Assembly (NCBI RefSeq): GCF_010726645.1
Contig: NZ_AP022563.1
Span: forward strand, 1,736,001 to 1,800,000
Direction of reading: 5' to 3'
Length of the DNA: 64,000 nucleotides
Origin: Mycolicibacterium duvalii
GTDB taxonomy: Bacteria > Actinomycetota > Actinomycetes > Mycobacteriales > Mycobacteriaceae
Shown here: positions 53,565 through 64,000 of the stretch, one piece after another
Layout: each line of letters starts with the position of its first letter
Position numbering within the stretch: the first letter of the stretch is position 1
Made by a program: the position numbers and the translations under genes
Notes under the pieces: generated by a model
Databases searched by the model: none
What the model saw: only the letters and a program-made list of their open reading frames with translations
Told to the model about the DNA's origin: nothing

Positions 53565-54307
53565 GCCGGGTCCTCCGCCGTACTGGCCAGGATCTGCGCC
53601 AGATGCATGGCCCGCACCCCGCTGCGCTGCCGCGACAATATCCCCCCGATGTGCGCCAGACATGAATTATCGCCCGCGACAAGCACTTCAGCTCCCGATT
53701 CGCGGACCGCGCCGGCCTTGTCGGCGCCCATCGCCACCGAGGTGTCGGCGTTCTTGATCGCGAAGGTGCCGCCGAACCCGCAGCACTGCTCGGCGCGGGG
53801 CAACTCGACGAGCTCGATGCCGCGCACCGCCTCGAGCAGCCGCTGGGGCCGGTCGCCGACCCGCAACATCCGCAACGAATGGCACGTCGGGTGATAGGTG
53901 ACGCGGTGCGGGAAGTAGGCGCCGACGTCGGTGACCCCGAGCACGTCGACGAGGAACTCGGAGAGCTCGTAGACGGCCGGCGCAACCGCCTCGACCTGCT
54001 CGGCCAGGCGCGGGTCGGCCGCGCGCGCGGCGACGGCGCGGTACTGGTGACGCACCGATCCGACGCACGATCCCGACGGAGCGACGACGGCGTCATACCC
54101 CCCGAAGACCGAGACGAAGCTGCGGACGGCCGACACGGCCTCGTCGGCGTAGCCGGTGTTGGTGAACATCTGCCCGCAACAGGTCTGCCCGGCCGGGAAC
54201 TCGACGATACAGCCGAGGCGGCGCAGAAGCCGCACAACGGCTTTCGGGGTCTCCGGCCACATCAGGTCGTTGTAGCAGGTGGCGAACAGCGCCACCCGCA
54301 CGTTCAT
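53561..54307 (-). CDS. lutA: LutA, lactate utilisation protein with CCG domains
   Basis: A 248-residue protein from ATG 54307 (MNVRVALFATCYNDLMWPE). Two CCG domains are seen: GQTCCGQMFTNTGY near 46 and EQCCGFGGTFAIKN near 175, with further conserved Cys in YHPTCHSLR and GDNSCLAHI. These hold Fe-S clusters of the heterodisulfide-reductase type. It is the first gene of the lut operon and is divergent from the coiled-coil gene. Mycobacteria usually oxidise lactate with LldD, so this would be an additional flavin-independent route. Confidence 0.93.
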   Translation of the reverse strand: MNVRVALFATCYNDLMWPETPKAVVRLLRRLGCIVEFPAGQTCCGQMFTNTGYADEAVSAVRSFVSVFGGYDAVVAPSGSCVGSVRHQYRAVAARAADPRLAEQVEAVAPAVYELSEFLVDVLGVTDVGAYFPHRVTYHPTCHSLRMLRVGDRPQRLLEAVRGIELVELPRAEQCCGFGGTFAIKNADTSVAMGADKAGAVRESGAEVLVAGDNSCLAHIGGILSRQRSGVRAMHLAQILASTAEDPA

Positions 54308-54356
54308 GCGGGCATCCCCCACACCGTAGCCGAACCGGTGGGTCATACTGGCCGAC

Positions 54357-54728
54357 ATGGCAGACAGAGGGGGCAAACCGGTACGCACCGGACCCGAACG
54401 CATCCGGAAGCTGGCGCAGGCCGCGATGAACGCCGACGTCACCGTGGAACAGGTCGACACCATCCTCGAGGGTCTGAGCGAAACCCTGGAGGACCTCAAC
54501 AGCTCCACCGCCAACCTCGACGCCACGCTGGAACGCTTCAACGAGACGATCAACCAGATCAACGAGCTGGCTCCGCGCCTCCACGGCGTGGTCGACCGGA
54601 TGGAGGGCATCGTCGTGCGCGTCGAGCGGATAGTCGAGATCGGCGAATCGATGATCTCCCCGCTGGCCGCCACTGAGCAGGTGTTTCGTGGCGCGATCGA
54701 CCGGGTGCGGCGGTCGACGGGACTCTGA
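54357..54728 (+). CDS. Coiled-coil hypothetical protein
   Basis: A 123-residue protein from ATG 54357. Nearly the whole length from residue 28 to 105 is amphipathic helix with heptad spacing (LEGLSETLEDLNSSTANLDA, and NETINQINELAPRLHGVVDR). No signal peptide or membrane segment. The family is unknown to me. It resembles small phasin-like or scaffold helical proteins in composition only. It is divergent from lutA across 49 bases and converges on ppc with 9 bases between the stops. Confidence 0.75.
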   Translation: MADRGGKPVRTGPERIRKLAQAAMNADVTVEQVDTILEGLSETLEDLNSSTANLDATLERFNETINQINELAPRLHGVVDRMEGIVVRVERIVEIGESMISPLAATEQVFRGAIDRVRRSTGL

Positions 54729-54737
54729 CTCTGGGTT

Positions 54738-57569
54738 CTAACCGCTGTTGCGCAGCGCGGTGGCCAGTCCGCTCATGGTGAGCAGGATGCCGCGCTGGAC
54801 CAGTTCGTCGTCGTCGCCGGTGCGGTAGCGGCGCAGGAGCTCGACCTGCAGGTGATTGAGCGGTTCCAGATACGGGAAACGGTTGAACACCGAGCGGGCC
54901 AGGGCCGGGTTGTCGGCCAGCAGATCGTCGTGGCCGGTGATCAGCTCGTGCATCCGGATCGTGCGCTCGTGCTCGTCGACGATCTTGTCGAACACCCGCT
55001 GCCGCAGTTCGGCGTCCTCGACGAGTTCGGCGTAGCGCGCCGCCAGGCCGAGATCGGACTTGGCGAGCACCTGCGCCATGTTCGACAGCACGGTGGCGAA
55101 GAAGGGCCAGCGCCGGTACAGGTCCTGCAGGACCTCGAGGCGGCCCTCTTCTTCGGCGATGTACTGCTCGAAGGCGGTGCCGGTGCCGTACCAGCCGGGC
55201 AGCATCACCCGGCACTGGCTCCAGGCCAGCACCCACGGGATCGCCCGGAGGTCCGAGATCGAGGTGGTCGGCTTGCGTGAGGTGGGCCGGCTGCCGATGT
55301 TGAGCGCGCCGATCTCGCTGACCGGGGTCGAGGCTTTGAAGTAGTCGACGAAACCCGGTGTCTCGTGCACCAATTCGGCGTAGGCGCGCTGCGCGCGCGC
55401 AGCCAGATCGTCGAGCACCTGATAGGCGGGGCCGGCCTGGTCGCCGAGTCCCTCGACGTCGAGCAGCGTGGCCTCCAGGGTGGCGGCCAGCAGGGTTTCC
55501 AGGTTGCGATGCGCGATGCGGGGCTCGGCGTACTTGGCGGCGATCACCTCGCCCTGCTCGGTGAGCCGCAGCGAGCCCTGCACCGCGCCCGGCGGTTGCG
55601 CCAGAATCGCGTCGTAGCTCGGTCCGCCGCCGCGGCCGACGGTGCCGCCGCGGCCGTGGAACAACCGTAGCCGGATGCCGGTCTTGTTCGCCGACTCCAC
55701 CAGGTCCAGCTCGGCGCGGTACAGCGCCCAGTTGGCCGCCAGGTATCCGCCGTCCTTATTGGAGTCCGAGTAGCCCAACATCACTTCCTGGCTGTCGCCG
55801 CGGGCGGCGACCATCGCGCGGTACAACGGAAGATCAAGGGCTGCTTCCAGAATCGAGGCGCCACGCTGCAAGTCGTCGATAGTCTCGAAGAGCGGGACGA
55901 TGCCGACCGGCGCGTACGGCTGCTCAGATGACGCGTCGAGCAGCCCGGCCTCTTTGAGCAGCAGTGCCGCCTCGAGCATGTCCGACACCGACTGGCACAT
56001 CGAGATGATGTAGTTCGGGACGGCCTGCGGGCCGAACACCCGCACGGCTCGGGCCGCCGCGGTGACGATGTCGAGCTCCTTGCGGGCCAGCTCCGAGAGC
56101 CCGCCGTCGGCGGGCGGCGCCCCCAGAGCACCGGGCCCGATCAGTGGTCGGCGGGTGGCCAGTTCGGCGGCCAGTAGCTCGACCCGTTCCGGTTCGCTCA
56201 ACGTGGCGTAGTCGAGGTGCACACCGGCCCAGGCCAGCAGTTCGGCCACCACCTCTTCGTGCACATCGGAGTTCTGCCGCATGTCCAACCCGCAGAGATG
56301 AAAACCGAAGACCCGCACAGCTTCCCGCAGGCGGCTCAGCCGATCGTCGGCGAGCACGGCGCTGCCGTGGCCGCGCAGCGACGCGTCCACGATGTCCAGA
56401 TCGTCGAGCGCCTCGGCGGGCGTGGGGTACGGCTGCAGGCCGAGGTCGAGTTCATGCTCGGGTTGTCTGTCCAGGATCTCGCGCGCGGTGGCGGTGAGCC
56501 GGGCGTGCACGACGCGCAACGCGCGGCGGTAGGGTTCGTCGGCGCGGGCCGGCTCCTCGCAGGTGTCGGCCAGGGCGAGCAGCGCCTCACTGGGCCGTAC
56601 CAGCCGTACCGACATCGACAGCTCCTGCTCCAGCGCGGTCAGTTCGCCGAAGTAGTGATCGAATGCGAGGAACGCGGCGCTGCCGGTGGCCAGGCGCACC
56701 ACCTCACCGGTGACGTTCGGGTTGCCGTCGCGGTCGCCGCCGATCCACGATCCCGGACGCAGCACCGGGTCGGCCAGCAGGTCCCGGTCCGGCCAGCGGC
56801 GCTGGAACCCCTCGCGCACCGCGGCGTTGACCGCGGGGATCACGTCGAAGAAGGCGGCCGGGTAATAGCGCAGCCCGGTCTCGATCTCGTCGGAGATCTT
56901 CAGCCGGGACAACCGGATCAGCGCCGTCTGCCAGAGGGTCAGGATGTGGCGGCGCAGCTCCCGCTCGATGTCGCGGCCGTCCTCGGTGGCGTGTTGTCCG
57001 TGCAGTCGCATCCGCATCAGCTCGGTGATCCGGTGCTGGGTGTCGAACACCGTCCGGCGACGTGTCTCGGTGGGGTGGGCGGTGATGACCGGCGAGACCA
57101 GCGCCCCGCGTAGTGCCGCGACCACGGTCTGGCTGTCCAGTCCCGCGCTGTCGAGCTTGTCGTAGGTGGCCGCCAGCGTGCTGTTCGGTGGTGGTTCACC
57201 AGCGGCCTCGTGGACGGCGCGGCGCCGCTCGCGGTGGATGTCCTCGGCGACATTGGCCAGCAACGCGAAGTGGGTGAACGCCCGGATCACCGGGATGGCT
57301 TCGCGGGCGTCGATACCGTCGAACAGTTCGGCCAGATCCGAGCGGTCGATCTCGGACCGACGCACCCGGAAGGATTCGACGCGGGCCCGTTCGACGAGGT
57401 CGAAGACGTCGTCGCCGTTCTGTTCCCGGACCGTCTCGCCGAGAATCGCGCCGAGGAGCCGGATGTCCTCGCGCATCGGTTCGGTCGCTTCACGTCCCAC
57501 CTGGGTGCGGTGCACCGCTCCGATCGGTTCGAGGGACGCATCGGGTCCCGGGTCGGTCGTCTGCGCCAT
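54738..57569 (-). CDS. ppc: Phosphoenolpyruvate carboxylase
   Basis: A 943-residue enzyme; start ATG 57569 (MAQTTDPG), with GGAG close upstream. Open frame continues to 58037, but the extra part is antisense to the flavoprotein gene. It makes oxaloacetate from PEP and bicarbonate. Catalytic motifs are [14 protein letters not shown] (His165), [12 protein letters not shown] with its Lys, [15 protein letters not shown], and the effector Arg region near GSRPTSRK. Length is typical (about 930). As I recall, ppc is present in fast growers but not clearly in M. tuberculosis. Confidence 0.95.
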   Translation of the reverse strand: MAQTTDPGPDASLEPIGAVHRTQVGREATEPMREDIRLLGAILGETVREQNGDDVFDLVERARVESFRVRRSEIDRSDLAELFDGIDAREAIPVIRAFTHFALLANVAEDIHRERRRAVHEAAGEPPPNSTLAATYDKLDSAGLDSQTVVAALRGALVSPVITAHPTETRRRTVFDTQHRITELMRMRLHGQHATEDGRDIERELRRHILTLWQTALIRLSRLKISDEIETGLRYYPAAFFDVIPAVNAAVREGFQRRWPDRDLLADPVLRPGSWIGGDRDGNPNVTGEVVRLATGSAAFLAFDHYFGELTALEQELSMSVRLVRPSEALLALADTCEEPARADEPYRRALRVVHARLTATAREILDRQPEHELDLGLQPYPTPAEALDDLDIVDASLRGHGSAVLADDRLSRLREAVRVFGFHLCGLDMRQNSDVHEEVVAELLAWAGVHLDYATLSEPERVELLAAELATRRPLIGPGALGAPPADGGLSELARKELDIVTAAARAVRVFGPQAVPNYIISMCQSVSDMLEAALLLKEAGLLDASSEQPYAPVGIVPLFETIDDLQRGASILEAALDLPLYRAMVAARGDSQEVMLGYSDSNKDGGYLAANWALYRAELDLVESANKTGIRLRLFHGRGGTVGRGGGPSYDAILAQPPGAVQGSLRLTEQGEVIAAKYAEPRIAHRNLETLLAATLEATLLDVEGLGDQAGPAYQVLDDLAARAQRAYAELVHETPGFVDYFKASTPVSEIGALNIGSRPTSRKPTTSISDLRAIPWVLAWSQCRVMLPGWYGTGTAFEQYIAEEEGRLEVLQDLYRRWPFFATVLSNMAQVLAKSDLGLAARYAELVEDAELRQRVFDKIVDEHERTIRMHELITGHDDLLADNPALARSVFNRFPYLEPLNHLQVELLRRYRTGDDDELVQRGILLTMSGLATALRNSG

Positions 57570-57650
57570 GGTCTCCAGTATCGGCTCAGCCTGATCCCGT
57601 TGCATGGCGAGCACGGTAGCGTGGGCGGCGCGAAGGGTCAGGAGTGGGCG

Positions 57651-58907
57651 ATGGGTGGCGAAGAAGCCGAGGTGCTCGTCATCGGCGCCGGCCTGGCCGG
57701 GCTGCGGTGCGCGTCGGTGCTGGCGGCGGCAGGCCGAGATGCTCGGATCTGGGAGGCGGGCGACGACGTCGGCGGGCGCGTCAGGACGGACGTCATCGAC
57801 GGCTTCCGCTGCGACCGCGGTTTCCAGGTCCTCAATCCCGCCTATCCCGAACTGCGCGCGTGCGTCGACCTCGCGGCACTGAAACTGCAACCTTTCGGGC
57901 CGGGTGTCGGGGTGCGCCGGGACCGGGGGGCGGTTGTGCTGGCCCATCCGCTGCGGGCACCGGCCCGGGTTCCCGCCCTCCTGGTCAAGCGCGGCGTGAC
58001 ACCTTCTGATCTGGTCGCGGTGGCGCGCTGGGCGCATCCGGCCCTGCGGCCCAAGAGCCTGACGTCATCACCTCGCGAGGACAGCACTCTCGGTGCCGCG
58101 CTTGATCGTTCGGGCGTGCGCGGAGAGCTGCGCCGGGTGGTCGACCGTTTCCTGTCCGGGGTGGTGCTCGACGATTCAGGGGACACGTCCAACGCGTTCG
58201 CGCTGCTGCTGCTGCGAATGTTCGTCCTCGGCGTACCCGCGCTGCCCACCGACGGGATGCGGGCACTGCCGCGGCAGCTGGCCATGCCGGTGGCGGATCG
58301 GATCTCGGTGAACCGGCGCGTCGCCGGGGTTCGCGCCACGGCAGGCGGCTGGCAGGTCAGCGCCGAGGACGGGACGACGCTGCGCGCGCGCGAAGTGGTC
58401 GTCGCCACCGACACCGCGGCCGCGGCGCGACTGACCGGTGCCGTCCCGGTCCCGACCCGGGGCGTGGTGACCCACTGGTGGGTCTCCGAGCGGCCGTGGG
58501 ACGGGCCGCCGATGCTCTTCGTCGACGGTCGTGCCGGGCGCCGCGGACCGGTCGTCAATGCCGCGGTGATCAGCGCGGCCGCACCCTCGTACGCGCCGCC
58601 CGGCCGCCAGTTGGTCCAGGCCTCGGCACTGCTCGGTGCCGGTCACCCCGAGCCGGCCGAAGCGCAGATGCGCGAGCATGCGGCCGAGCTTCTCGGCGTC
58701 GAGCCGTCGGACTGGGCGACGCTGGTCCGGCACGTCGTGCCGGACGCGCTTCCTGTGCAGCCGCCTCCCCTGACCGTGCGCCGGCCGGTACACGACGGCT
58801 CGGGCCTGTGGGTGTGCGGCGATCACCGGGACACCGCGTCGATCCAGGGGGCACTGGTCAGCGGCAGGCGCACCGCGCACGCCGTGCTGCGCAAGCTGCG
58901 GGGGTGA
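57651..58907 (+). CDS. FAD-dependent oxidoreductase, amine oxidase-like
   Basis: A 418-residue protein from ATG 57651, with GGAG six bases upstream; the longer frame starting at 57210 is antisense to ppc. Rossmann FAD site: [21 protein letters not shown], then DVGGRVRTD. The C-terminus, [20 protein letters not shown], is the FAD-contacting end seen in amine-oxidase-like and protoporphyrinogen-oxidase-like proteins. The substrate is unknown. It is divergent from ppc and convergent with secG, with 6 bases between the stops. Confidence 0.87.
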   Translation: MGGEEAEVLVIGAGLAGLRCASVLAAAGRDARIWEAGDDVGGRVRTDVIDGFRCDRGFQVLNPAYPELRACVDLAALKLQPFGPGVGVRRDRGAVVLAHPLRAPARVPALLVKRGVTPSDLVAVARWAHPALRPKSLTSSPREDSTLGAALDRSGVRGELRRVVDRFLSGVVLDDSGDTSNAFALLLLRMFVLGVPALPTDGMRALPRQLAMPVADRISVNRRVAGVRATAGGWQVSAEDGTTLRAREVVVATDTAAAARLTGAVPVPTRGVVTHWWVSERPWDGPPMLFVDGRAGRRGPVVNAAVISAAAPSYAPPGRQLVQASALLGAGHPEPAEAQMREHAAELLGVEPSDWATLVRHVVPDALPVQPPPLTVRRPVHDGSGLWVCGDHRDTASIQGALVSGRRTAHAVLRKLRG

Positions 58908-58913
58908 GCGGGC

Positions 58914-59147
58914 TCAGTTGTACTTGATCATCAGCGCCATGCCGATGATCGAGACCAGCCAGATCCCGGTGATGAACAGCGTCAACCGGTCCAGGTTCTT
59001 CTCCACGACGGTCGAGCCCGACAGGCTGGACTGCACGCCGCCACCGAACAGGCTGGACAGACCGCCACCTTTGGCACGATGCAGCAGGACCAGGAGGACG
59101 ACCAGCACGCTGGTCACGACCAGGGTTATCTGCAGGGCCAATTCCAT
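58914..59147 (-). CDS. secG: SecG, preprotein translocase subunit
   Basis: A 77-residue protein from ATG 59147, the usual mycobacterial length. Two membrane helices (about 4-23 and 53-74) surround a loop containing AKGGGLSSLFGGGVQSSL, the hallmark of SecG. It is part of the SecYEG channel. It follows tpiA by 43 bases and ends the gap-pgk-tpi run. Confidence 0.94.
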   Translation of the reverse strand: MELALQITLVVTSVLVVLLVLLHRAKGGGLSSLFGGGVQSSLSGSTVVEKNLDRLTLFITGIWLVSIIGMALMIKYN

Positions 59148-59190
59148 GGCCGCCAGATTACACGGAGGCCACTGCGGCTCCCGATGCCGG

Positions 59191-59976
59191 TCAGGGCAGC
59201 GGGCCGCCGGCCGCGATGGCCGACAGGGTGGCGAACTGCTCCCCGTCCAGCGAGGCGCCACCGACCAGCGCACCGTCCACGTCGGACTGGCCGACGATCT
59301 CGCCGACGTTCTTGGCGTTGACCGAGCCGCCGTAGAGAACCCGCACCCCGGCCGCGACGTCGGCCGAGGCGAGGTTGCCCAGCTCGGCGCGGATGGCAGC
59401 GCACACCTCCTGCGCGTCCGCGGCGCCGGCGACCCGGCCGGTGCCGATCGCCCACACGGGCTCGTAGGCGATCACCACCTGACTGATCTGCTCGCCCGTC
59501 AGCCCCGCCAGCGAGCCGCGCAGCGAGTTCACGTTGAACTCGACGTGGTCGCCGGCTTCGCGGACCTCCAGCGACTCACCGATGCACACGATGGGGGTCA
59601 GCCCGTGCTTGAGCGCAGCGGCGGCCTTCGCGGCGACCAGCTCATCGGTCTCGCCGTGGTAGGTGCGTCGCTCGGAATGGCCGACGACGACGAACGAGCA
59701 CCCCAGCTTGGCCAGGAACGCGCCGCTGACCTCGCCGGTGTAGGCCCCGGAGTCGTGCTGGGACAGGTCCTGCGCGCCGTAGGTGAGCCGCAGCTTGTCC
59801 CCGTCGACGAGCGTCTGCACGCTGCGCAGGTCGGTGAACGGCGGGATGACGGTGACGTCGACCTTGTCGAAGTACTTCTCCGGCAACGAGAACGCGATCT
59901 TCTGCACCAGCGCGATGGCCTCGAAGTGGTTCAGGTTCATCTTCCAGTTGCCGGCGATCAACGGCTTACGGGTCAT
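59191..59976 (-). CDS. tpiA: Triosephosphate isomerase
   Basis: A 261-residue TIM-barrel enzyme from ATG 59976; frames upstream lie inside pgk. Catalytic residues: Lys12 in AGNWKMN, His in VVVGHSERR (about 100), and Glu in [11 protein letters not shown] (about 170). It interconverts dihydroxyacetone phosphate and glyceraldehyde 3-phosphate. It lies 13 bases after pgk, in the gap-pgk-tpi-secG operon. Confidence 0.96.
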   Translation of the reverse strand: MTRKPLIAGNWKMNLNHFEAIALVQKIAFSLPEKYFDKVDVTVIPPFTDLRSVQTLVDGDKLRLTYGAQDLSQHDSGAYTGEVSGAFLAKLGCSFVVVGHSERRTYHGETDELVAAKAAAALKHGLTPIVCIGESLEVREAGDHVEFNVNSLRGSLAGLTGEQISQVVIAYEPVWAIGTGRVAGAADAQEVCAAIRAELGNLASADVAAGVRVLYGGSVNAKNVGEIVGQSDVDGALVGGASLDGEQFATLSAIAAGGPLP

Positions 59977-59989
59977 GGCGATGCGCCTT

Positions 59990-61204
59990 TCAGTTCTCGA
60001 GTACATGGATGCCGGGCAAGGTCTTGCCCTCGAGATACTCCAGCGACGCGCCTCCGCCGGTGGAGATGTGCGAGAAGCCGTCCTCGGGAAGACCGAGTTG
60101 ACGCACCGCGGCGGCCGAGTCGCCACCCCCGACGACACTGAATGCGCCGCGTCCGGTGGCGGCGATGATGGCTTCGGCGACGCCTTTGGTGCCGGCCGCG
60201 AACGCCGGGAATTCGAACACGCCCATCGGCCCGTTCCAGAACACCGTCTTGGCGTTCGACAACAGCGCGGTGAACCGCTTGACCGACTCCGGACCGATGT
60301 CCAGACCCATCTTGCCGTCCGGGATACGGTCGGCGGCAACGGTTTCCGGCGTTGCGTCGGCGGCGAACTTCTCCGCCACCACGATGTCGACCGGCAGGTG
60401 CAGGACGTCGGCGTAGGTGTCGAGCAGCGTGCGGCAGGTGTCCACCATGCCTTCTTCGAGCAGCGAGCTGCCCACGGGCAGGCCTTGCGCGGCAAGGAAG
60501 GTGAAGCACATGCCGCCACCGATGATCAGGCTGTCGGCCTTTGTGGCGAGGTTCTCGATAACCGCCAGCTTGTCCGACACCTTGGAGCCGCCGAGCACGA
60601 CGGCGTAGGGCCGTTCGGTCGAGCTGGTCAGCTGCTCGAGCACCTTGACCTCGGCGTCGACCAGCGTGCCCGCGTAGTGCGGTAGCAGCGTCGCGACGTC
60701 ATAGACCGACGCCTGCTTGCGGTGCACGACGCCGAAACCGTCTGACACGAATGCGCCGTCCTCACCGACGAGCTCGACCAGCGCCTTGGCGAAGGCCAGC
60801 CGTTCGGCGTCGTCCTTGCTGGTCTCGCGGGCGTCGAACCGAACGTTCTCCAACAGCAGGACGTCGCCGTCGGTCAGGCCTTCGGCGCGGGCCAGCGCGT
60901 CACTGCCCACCACGTCACCGGCCAGCTGGACGTGCCGGGCGAGCCTGTCCCCCAGCGCGGCGGCGACCGGCGCGAGGGAGTACTTCGGGTCCGGCTCGCC
61001 TTTGGGCCTGCCCAGGTGGGCCGTCACGACGACCTTGGCGCCCGCGTCACTCAACGCCTTCAACGTGGGCACCGACGCGATGATGCGGCCCGGATCCGTG
61101 ACGGTGCCCGATTCGTCGAGCGGCACGTTGAGATCGGAGCGCACCAACACGCCCCGCCCCGAAACCCCTTCGGAAAGAAGGTCGTCGAGTGACTTGATGC
61201 TCAT
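59990..61204 (-). CDS. pgk: Phosphoglycerate kinase
   Basis: A 404-residue two-domain kinase. N-domain: [12 protein letters not shown] near 21 and [13 protein letters not shown]-domain nucleotide site around [28 protein letters not shown] and the C-terminal [29 protein letters not shown]. It makes ATP from 1,3-bisphosphoglycerate in glycolysis. It starts 4 bases after gap. Confidence 0.96.
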   Translation of the reverse strand: MSIKSLDDLLSEGVSGRGVLVRSDLNVPLDESGTVTDPGRIIASVPTLKALSDAGAKVVVTAHLGRPKGEPDPKYSLAPVAAALGDRLARHVQLAGDVVGSDALARAEGLTDGDVLLLENVRFDARETSKDDAERLAFAKALVELVGEDGAFVSDGFGVVHRKQASVYDVATLLPHYAGTLVDAEVKVLEQLTSSTERPYAVVLGGSKVSDKLAVIENLATKADSLIIGGGMCFTFLAAQGLPVGSSLLEEGMVDTCRTLLDTYADVLHLPVDIVVAEKFAADATPETVAADRIPDGKMGLDIGPESVKRFTALLSNAKTVFWNGPMGVFEFPAFAAGTKGVAEAIIAATGRGAFSVVGGGDSAAAVRQLGLPEDGFSHISTGGGASLEYLEGKTLPGIHVLEN

Positions 61205-61208
61205 CGTG

Positions 61209-62243
<1,035 letters not shown>

Positions 62244-62298
62244 TTAGCTCTGTTGAACTGCGCCGACGACTACTCGAGAAGTCAGCCTAGTAGGTGTA

Positions 62299-62314
62299 CG
62301 CACGGCGGCGTGCG
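62299..62314 (-). terminator. Candidate hairpin terminator of the solute-binding-like gene
   Basis: CGCACG-GCGG-CGTGCG forms a perfect 6-base stem with a 4-base loop, starting 17 bases past the stop at 62331. No T-run follows, which is usual in mycobacteria. It would separate this gene from the gap promoter. Confidence 0.4.
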
Positions 62315-62330
62315 GTCGCCCCGGGCGTCC

Positions 62331-63044
62331 TCAGAGGACCCCCGAACTCTGATCGGCGTAGGGGTTGCCCAGCCATTTGCGGCGGATGCGCTGTAGCGTG
62401 CCGTTCTTCTCGAGGTCGGCCTGAGCGACCTGCAGCCGCGCCAGGAGCTGCTGGTCGGACGCGTTCACCGCGATGGCGATGTGCTCCACCGAGAGTCCGC
62501 GCTGTACCACCTCGACCCCGGGAACCGCCCGCACCAGCTCGGTCAGCACCGGGGCCAGTTTCATCACGGCGTCGCAACCGCCCGCCGCGAGGTCGTCGAG
62601 CGCCGTGTCGAACGCGCCGTACCCGTAGAGCCGGACCCGGGCGGCCTTGCCGTCGGTGACCAGTCCCTCGGCGATCGCCTCGCCGGCGTCGCCGCGCTGC
62701 ACGCCGATGGTCAGGCCGATGAGGTCGTCGACCGAGTGGACATGGGGTAGCCGCGCGGTGTCGACCGCCAGGCCCTGGCCGGAGATCACATAGGGCGGCA
62801 GGAAGGCCGCCTTCGCCGCGCGCTGCGGCGTCACCGTCGTTCCGGCGATGACGCAGTCGTACTCACCGGCGCCCAGCCGGTCGAAGATGCCGTCGAAGTC
62901 CGGCCCGTCATAGCCGACGAACACCGGCCGATCGCCGAGTTCGGCGGCCAGCGCCGTCATCAGCTCGATGTCCAGACCGCTAACGCCGGACATGGCGGTG
63001 AACGGAGGATTCGGGGAGACGACTCCGACGGTCAATATCTCCAT
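62331..63044 (-). CDS. Solute-binding protein family 3-like, no signal peptide
   Basis: A 237-residue protein from ATG 63044 (MEILTVGVVSPNPPFTAM). It has the fold pattern of periplasmic amino-acid-binding proteins (SBP family 3): PPFTAMSGVSGLDIELM, then FDGIFDRLGAGEYDCVIAGTTVTPQRAAK, and IGVQRGDAGEAIAEGL. The usual N-terminal signal or lipobox is absent: the mature-type sequence begins at residue 3. The start could be misplaced, but no upstream hydrophobic segment exists in frame. It may be cytosolic, perhaps a cyclohexadienyl-dehydratase-like or ligand sensor protein. No ABC partner is adjacent. Confidence 0.83.
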   Translation of the reverse strand: MEILTVGVVSPNPPFTAMSGVSGLDIELMTALAAELGDRPVFVGYDGPDFDGIFDRLGAGEYDCVIAGTTVTPQRAAKAAFLPPYVISGQGLAVDTARLPHVHSVDDLIGLTIGVQRGDAGEAIAEGLVTDGKAARVRLYGYGAFDTALDDLAAGGCDAVMKLAPVLTELVRAVPGVEVVQRGLSVEHIAIAVNASDQQLLARLQVAQADLEKNGTLQRIRRKWLGNPYADQSSGVL

Positions 63045-63074
63045 GACCCCACGGTATAGCCCGATACTGAGCAG

Positions 63075-63719
63075 ATGACCGATTGGGTGATCCCGGCGAT
63101 CACGGCCTCGGCCAGCCTGCTGGGTGCCATCGTCGGCGGGCTGGCCACCTACTGGACTTCGAAGAAGAACTACGAACGCCAGAGCGTGGCCGAGGAGGAG
63201 CGACAGAAGTTCGACCTGCTGCGCGACGCGACGATCCGGTTCGTTGCGGCGATGACCGAGATCTCGGTGGCCAGCGCGGGTCTCAAGGAGATCTCCGCCG
63301 AATGGGCCGAGGTGACCCAGCGACTCGCGCACACGGAGGACCAGGGCCAGTTGCTGCAGATGGCCCGTGAGATCGATCCGTCGATACCGGAGAACCTGAC
63401 GCGTCTGGCCATCCTGTTCCGCGTGGTGCGGGCCACCGGCGCGCTCGAGGACGACGCCAAACGCGCCATCACCCTGCTCACCGAGCTACGCCTGGTGGCG
63501 CCCAGCGACATCGCCGACAGCGCGCAACGGGTCATCTACACCGCGTTCGCCCAGGAGATCACTGCCACGCTGTCCCCGGACCGGCGCCATGCTGCCACCG
63601 ACGCGTTCAACGCCGCGATCAACGACTTCGTCAACCGGGTCCGCCATTACATGAAAGTGGAGGACCACCGGTTCGAGACCGTCGACAAGGAGGCCCTCGA
63701 GCACCTTCTGGACTTCTAG
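63075..63719 (+). CDS. Membrane-anchored hypothetical protein
   Basis: A 214-residue protein from ATG 63075. One N-terminal membrane helix (about 5-28, [20 protein letters not shown]) is followed by a basic, coiled-coil-like segment ([17 protein letters not shown]) and a helical cytosolic domain. I recognise no family. It is divergent from the solute-binding-like gene across 30 bases. Its 3' end overlaps the whiA stop by 4 bases. Confidence 0.78.
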   Translation: MTDWVIPAITASASLLGAIVGGLATYWTSKKNYERQSVAEEERQKFDLLRDATIRFVAAMTEISVASAGLKEISAEWAEVTQRLAHTEDQGQLLQMAREIDPSIPENLTRLAILFRVVRATGALEDDAKRAITLLTELRLVAPSDIADSAQRVIYTAFAQEITATLSPDRRHAATDAFNAAINDFVNRVRHYMKVEDHRFETVDKEALEHLLDF

Positions 63720-64000
63720 GCGTCCTCGAGCAGGTCCGGCGTGACGGCCGACTCGGTGTCCGGGATGCCGTCCTGTTTGGCCTTGCGGTCGGCCATCGAC
63801 AGCAGTCGCCGAATCCTTCCTGCCACAGCGTCTTTGGTCATCGGCGGGTCGGCCAGCCGACCGAGTTCCTCGAGCGAGGCCTGCCGGTGGGCCACCCGCA
63901 GGTGACCGGCCGCGGCCAGGTGATCGGGAACGGTGTCGCCGAGGATCTCCAGAGCGCGCTCCACCCGGGCGGCGGCGGCGACCGCCGCCCGCGCCGACCG
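63716..64000 (-). CDS. whiA: WhiA, DNA-binding regulator (C-terminal part, cut by window edge)
   Basis: The frame enters at base 64000 and stops at 63716, giving the last 94 residues. It reads [20 protein letters not shown], then [20 protein letters not shown] and the helix-turn-helix [21 protein letters not shown], the end of WhiA. WhiA combines a LAGLIDADG homing-endonuclease-like fold (outside the window) with this DNA-binding domain and regulates development and cell-division genes in actinobacteria. The short acidic tail is variable. The gene is only truncated by the window. Confidence 0.93.
   Translation of the reverse strand, partial: RSARAAVAAAARVERALEILGDTVPDHLAAAGHLRVAHRQASLEELGRLADPPMTKDAVAGRIRRLLSMADRKAKQDGIPDTESAVTPDLLEDA

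Noticed and set aside
63716..64000. whiA as a truncated pseudogene
   Set aside because: The frame is open to the window edge; the truncation is caused by the window boundary.

Overview
The window is chromosomal DNA from a high-G+C actinobacterium, almost certainly a Mycobacterium or Mycolicibacterium. The gene order follows the M. tuberculosis Rv1481-to-Rv1423 neighbourhood: moxR1-ripB-ripA, acn-TetR, ABC-F-echA12-trx, the suf operon, mptB, ctaA/qor/ctaB, tkt-tal-zwf-opcA-pgl, secG-tpi-pgk-gap and whiA. GTG starts, ATGA overlaps and spacings of a few bases are common. It is not M. tuberculosis: ctpD, PE_PGRS29 and fadE15 are absent between trx and suf, SufB has no intein, and there are insertions that I do not associate with that genome. 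I saw no rRNA, tRNA, CRISPR array, transposase or integrase. No gene-free gap exceeds 300 bases.

Region by region. 1-5142 (minus strand): VWA membrane protein (cut by the edge), DUF58 protein, MoxR1, and the cell-wall peptidases RipB and RipA. An AT-rich control region with MtrA-like repeats lies upstream of ripA. 5376-9490: a small membrane protein divergent from aconitase and its TetR regulator. 9492-14934 (minus): small HTH protein, ABC-F ATPase, enoyl-CoA hydratase, thioredoxin and a 738-residue tandem phosphofructokinase of eukaryotic type. 14996-17985: a small ORF, an E. coli-type dihydroxyacid dehydratase and a divergent XRE/MmyB-type regulator. 17972-24235 (minus): a second MoxR-DUF58-VWA operon of seven genes, several overlapping by a few bases. 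24311-30543 (minus): sufR-sufB-sufD-sufC-sufS-sufU-sufT. 30664-37010: mptB, an ABC exporter pair, heme A synthase, an ATP-grasp-like protein on the opposite strand, and a quinone oxidoreductase (qor).

36990-40061 is the stretch most likely to be a poorly described system. It is a compact, visibly lower-G+C insert at the 3' end of qor, bounded by perfect 21-bp direct repeats. It carries two overlapping genes, a DUF262 (DGQQR) protein and a HipA-type kinase, with no HipB antitoxin and no recombinase.

40062-64000: a DUF1254/DUF1214-like protein with ctaB; the pentose-phosphate operon tkt-tal-zwf-opcA-pgl; a secreted proline-rich protein, a small membrane protein and an FAD oxidoreductase; a lactate-utilisation operon lutA-lutB-lutC; a coiled-coil protein; PEP carboxylase; an amine-oxidase-like flavoprotein; gap-pgk-tpi-secG; a solute-binding-like protein without a signal peptide; a membrane-anchored protein; and the 3' part of whiA. 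Taken together the window covers cell division and wall cleavage, Fe-S assembly and Fe-S enzymes, heme A synthesis, and much of central carbon metabolism.
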